64,000 nucleotides of DNA from positions 204,798-268,797 of the forward strand of contig NZ_JAHBYD010000002.1 of the NCBI RefSeq assembly GCF_019636135.1, read 5' to 3'. Under the pieces are notes generated by a model, which saw only the letters and a list, made by a program, of their open reading frames with translations, had not been told where the DNA came from and searched no databases. This document shows positions 61,048 to 64,000 of the stretch, one piece after another. Both the position numbers and the translations under genes were made by a program. Position 1 is the first letter of the stretch. Every line of letters begins with the position of its first letter. This stretch comes from Phenylobacterium sp. (lineage in GTDB: Bacteria > Pseudomonadota > Alphaproteobacteria > Caulobacterales > Caulobacteraceae).

Positions 61048-63867
61048 TCATTCGGCCGCAGGCCCGTCGCCGCCGGCTTCCGGCGCGCCGCCGCCCGCCT
61101 CGTCCGCGCCGCCTTCGGGCCCGGCCTCGGCGCCCGCCTCGTCGTCCTCGCCGGTGTCGGCGAGGCGTTCGACCGAGACCACGTGCTCGTCGGCGCTGGT
61201 GCGGAAGATGATCACGCCCGAGGTGTTGCGGCCCACCATGCGGACCTGGCGGACCGGGGTGCGGATGAGCTGGCCCTGGTCGGTGACCAGCAGGATCTGG
61301 TCGCCTTCGTCCACCGGGAACGAGGCGGCCAGCCTGCCGCCCCGCTTGCTGAGGTCCTGGGCCTGCAGGCCCTGGCCGCCGCGGCCCGTGCGGCGGAACT
61401 CGTAGGCCGAGCTGCGCTTGCCGTAGCCCTCGGTGGAGACGGTGAGGATGATCTCCTCGGCCGCGCCCAGCTCGGCGATCCGCTCGGGCGAGAGCGCCGC
61501 GTCGGCGACGGCTTCGTCCTCGTCGTCCGGGGCGGCGGCCTCCTCGACGTCGTCGCCCTCGCCCAGCGCGGCCTTGGCCATGGCGCGGGCGTGCCGGACG
61601 TAGGCGGCCCGTTCCTCGGGCGTGGCGGCCACGGCGCGCAGGATGGCCATGGAGATGACGCTGTCGCCCTCGGCGAGGCGGATGCCGCGCACGCCGGTGG
61701 AGTCGCGGCCGGCGAACACCCGGACGTCCTCGACCTTGAAGCGGATGCAGCGGCCGAGCGCGGTGGTCAGCAGCACGTCGTTGACCTCGGCGTTACAGAC
61801 CGCGACGCCGATGATGGCGTCGCCGTCATCCAGCTTCATGGCGATCTTGCCGTTGCGCTTGATGCCGATGAAGTCGCTGAGCTTGTTGCGCCGCACCCCG
61901 CCCGAGCGGGTGGCGAACATCACGTCGAACTGGCCCCAGGTCGCCTCGTCCTCGGGCAGCGGCAGGATCGAGGTGATGCTCTCGCCGGGCTCGATCGGCA
62001 GCAGGTTGACCCAGGCCTTGCCGCGCGAGGTGGGCGTGCCGACGGGCAGGCGCCACACCTTGAGCTGGAACGCCTTGCCGCCCGAGGAGAAGAACAGCAT
62101 CGGCGTGTGGGTGTTGGCCGAGAACACGCGGGTGACGGCGTCCTCGTCCTTGGTCGCCATGCCCGAGCGGCCCTTCCCGCCCCGGTGCTGGGTCCGGTAG
62201 ATCGCCAGCGGCGTGCGCTTGACGTAGCCGCCGTGGGTCACGGTGATGACCATGTCCTCGCGGACGATCAGGTCCTCGTCCTCGACGTCGGCGTCGCCCT
62301 CGACGATCTCGGTGCGGCGCGGCACGGCGAACTGCTCGCGCACCTCGACCAGCTCCTCGCGGACGATGGCCATGACGCGTTCGCGCGACGCCAGGATCTC
62401 CAGGTGGCCGCGGATGACGCCGGACAGGTCCCCCGCCTCGGCGAAGATCTCCTCGCGGCCGAGGCCGGTGAGGCGCGACAGCGTCAGGGCCAGGATGGCG
62501 CGGGCCTGCTCGTCGGTCAGGCGGATGTGGTCGTCCTCGACGATGACGGTGCGCGGGTCGGCGATCAGCTCGACCAGGGGCATCATGTCGCCGGTCGGCC
62601 AGGCCTTGGCGACCAGCCGCTCGCGGGCCTCGGTCGGGTCCTTGGACGAGCGGATGATGTGGATGAACTCGTCGATGTTGGCGACCGCGATGGCGAGGCC
62701 GACCAGCACGTGGCCGCGGTCGCGGGCCTTGTTCAGCTCGAACTTGATGCGGCGGACGACGACCTCTTCGCGGAAGTCCACGAAGGCGGTGATCATCTCG
62801 CGCAGGCCCATCTGCTCGGGCCGGCCGCGGTTCAGCGCCAGCATGTTGACCCCGAACGAGGTCTGCAGCGGCGTGAAGCGGTAGAGCTGGTTCAGGATCA
62901 CGTCGGGCGAGGCGTCGCGCTTCACCTCGATGACGATGCGGATGCCGTGGCGGTCGCTCTCGTCGCGCAGGTCGGTGACGCCCTCGACCCGCTTCTCGCG
63001 CACCAGCTCGGCGATGCGCTCGACCAGCGCCGACTTGTTGAGCTGGTAGGGGATGGAGGTGATGATGATCGCCTCGCGGTCCTTGCGCAGCTCCTCGATC
63101 CGGTGCTCGCCGCGCATGATCACCGAGCCGCGGCCGGTCATCAGGGCCTGGCGCGCGCCGGTGCGGCCGATGATCTGGCCGCCGGTCGGGAAGTCGGGGC
63201 CGGGCACGATGTCGAGCAGCTCGTCCAGCCCGATCTCCGGGTTGTCGACATAGGCGAGGCAGGCGTCGACCACTTCGCCCAGGTTGTGCGGCGGAATGTT
63301 GGTGGCCATGCCGACGGCGATGCCGCCCGCGCCGTTCACCAGCAGGTTGGGGATGCGCGAGGGGAGCACGATCGGCTCCTGCTCGGAGCCGTCGTAGTTG
63401 TCCTTGAAGTCGACGGTGTCCTTGTCGAGGTCGGCCAGGATCGCCATGGCCGCCCGCGTCATGCGGCTCTCGGTGTAGCGCATGGCCGCCGGGGGGTCGT
63501 TGTCGACCGAGCCGAAGTTCCCCTGCCCGTCGATCAGCAGCAGGCTCATCGAGAACGGCTGCGCCAGGCGCACCAGGGTGTCGTAGATCGCGACGTCGCC
63601 GTGCGGGTGGTACTTGCCCATCACGTCGCCGACGATGCGGGCCGACTTCACATAGCTGCGGTCGGGCGTGTGGTTGTTCTCGCTCATCGAGAACAGGATG
63701 CGGCGGTGGACCGGCTTCAGCCCGTCGCGCACGTCGGGCAGCGCGCGGCTGACGATCACGCTCATGGCGTAGTCGAGGTACGAGCGCTTCAGCTCGTCCT
63801 CGATGGCGATAGGGGCGATGCCCCCGGGCGTGTGCTCGGGAGGCGGAGGGAGGCTGTCGTCGGTCAA
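61048..63867 (-). CDS. gyrA: DNA gyrase subunit A
   Basis: The 939-residue type II topoisomerase subunit has the catalytic Tyr 131 in AMRYTESRM, the quinolone region [13 protein letters not shown] and the GyrA box QHRGGKG that identifies gyrase rather than ParC. The beta-pinwheel C-terminal domain carries an acidic insert (about 805-830) and ends in a Glu/Asp/Gly-rich tail. The residue equal to E. coli Ser83 is Val 92; Asp 96 (E. coli Asp87) is kept. The divergent upstream 133 bp to the window end shows no gene, only alternating CGCACG-type purine/pyrimidine sequence near 63945-63980. Confidence 0.97.
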   Translation of the reverse strand: MTDDSLPPPPEHTPGGIAPIAIEDELKRSYLDYAMSVIVSRALPDVRDGLKPVHRRILFSMSENNHTPDRSYVKSARIVGDVMGKYHPHGDVAIYDTLVRLAQPFSMSLLLIDGQGNFGSVDNDPPAAMRYTESRMTRAAMAILADLDKDTVDFKDNYDGSEQEPIVLPSRIPNLLVNGAGGIAVGMATNIPPHNLGEVVDACLAYVDNPEIGLDELLDIVPGPDFPTGGQIIGRTGARQALMTGRGSVIMRGEHRIEELRKDREAIIITSIPYQLNKSALVERIAELVREKRVEGVTDLRDESDRHGIRIVIEVKRDASPDVILNQLYRFTPLQTSFGVNMLALNRGRPEQMGLREMITAFVDFREEVVVRRIKFELNKARDRGHVLVGLAIAVANIDEFIHIIRSSKDPTEARERLVAKAWPTGDMMPLVELIADPRTVIVEDDHIRLTDEQARAILALTLSRLTGLGREEIFAEAGDLSGVIRGHLEILASRERVMAIVREELVEVREQFAVPRRTEIVEGDADVEDEDLIVREDMVITVTHGGYVKRTPLAIYRTQHRGGKGRSGMATKDEDAVTRVFSANTHTPMLFFSSGGKAFQLKVWRLPVGTPTSRGKAWVNLLPIEPGESITSILPLPEDEATWGQFDVMFATRSGGVRRNKLSDFIGIKRNGKIAMKLDDGDAIIGVAVCNAEVNDVLLTTALGRCIRFKVEDVRVFAGRDSTGVRGIRLAEGDSVISMAILRAVAATPEERAAYVRHARAMAKAALGEGDDVEEAAAPDDEDEAVADAALSPERIAELGAAEEIILTVSTEGYGKRSSAYEFRRTGRGGQGLQAQDLSKRGGRLAASFPVDEGDQILLVTDQGQLIRTPVRQVRMVGRNTSGVIIFRTSADEHVVSVERLADTGEDDEAGAEAGPEGGADEAGGGAPEAGGDGPAAE

Positions 63868-64000
63868 GGGGGAGAAACGCCGTTCGAATCGTGGGGCTTA
63901 TGTAGGTGTTCCTGTTAGCACCCTGAAGGGCCAGGGGCCACCTCGCGCAGGCGCACGCACGCGCACACGCGTACGCGCGCGAAGCTTCGACAGCGTGGGG

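Overview
The window is a GC-rich, gene-dense stretch of bacterial chromosome. Gene content (ccm-type cytochrome c maturation, pst/pho genes, tgt-queA-coaD-gyrA, a two-PstS phosphate region, class I NADP-type glutamate dehydrogenase) and protein style point to an aerobic alphaproteobacterium, most likely Caulobacterales (Caulobacter/Phenylobacterium-like). The genus is an inference. No prophage, insertion sequence or CRISPR array was seen.

Region by region. (1) 1-1511: the end of an alpha-E protein and a transglutaminase-like protein, followed by a non-coding stretch with a 34-bp inverted pair of extragenic palindromes. (2) 1882-14701: a phosphate-starvation block with pstSCAB-phoU, a DUF47/Pit low-affinity transporter, a second pstS, a phosphate-selective porin, a PlcP-like metallophosphoesterase, phoB, a second phoU and phoR. 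Five Pho boxes, built from 7-bp TGTCGC/CGTCAT-type repeats every 11 bp, can be read in front of pstS1, pstS2, the porin, the plcP-like gene and phoU2-phoB. (3) 14706-18891: ccmF-ccmG-ccmH-ccmI, running almost without gaps into phoR. (4) 19027-24233: a three-gene electron-transfer module made of a FAD/NAD(P) oxidoreductase with two cyclic-nucleotide domains and four [4Fe-4S] clusters, a four-helix membrane protein with diheme-b histidine spacing, and an FHA-like/decaheme cytochrome fusion. (5) 24270-34173: a phd/vapC toxin-antitoxin pair, gdhA, an acetolactate-synthase-like/aldehyde dehydrogenase pair, a cyclic-nucleotide phosphodiesterase beside a CHASE2 cyclase, and a sulfatase.

(6) 34403-43670 (minus strand): a tight four-gene operon encoding a pentaheme-type cytochrome, a duplicated HbpS/GlcG-domain lipoprotein, an outer-membrane beta-barrel and a decaheme protein with a C-terminal LVIVD-repeat propeller. 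It looks like a candidate porin-cytochrome system. (7) 43892-54904 (plus strand): a divergent two-partner secretion locus (TpsB, TpsA) coupled to a secreted CHAT-domain protease, then a glycosyltransferase and a small exported protein. (8) 55090-64000: tRNA-Lys and housekeeping genes (tgt, queA, two cyclophilins, coaD, gyrA).

Two themes tie the window together. The first is a phosphate-stress regulon whose targets include porin, transporters and probably membrane phospholipid turnover. The second is c-type cytochrome biology: ccm maturation genes sit close to two unusual multiheme systems carrying 25 haem motifs between them (24 CXXCH and one CX4CH). The cNMP-binding oxidoreductase and the cyclase/phosphodiesterase pair suggest that cyclic nucleotides may tune one of these electron-transfer routes, but that link is inference.
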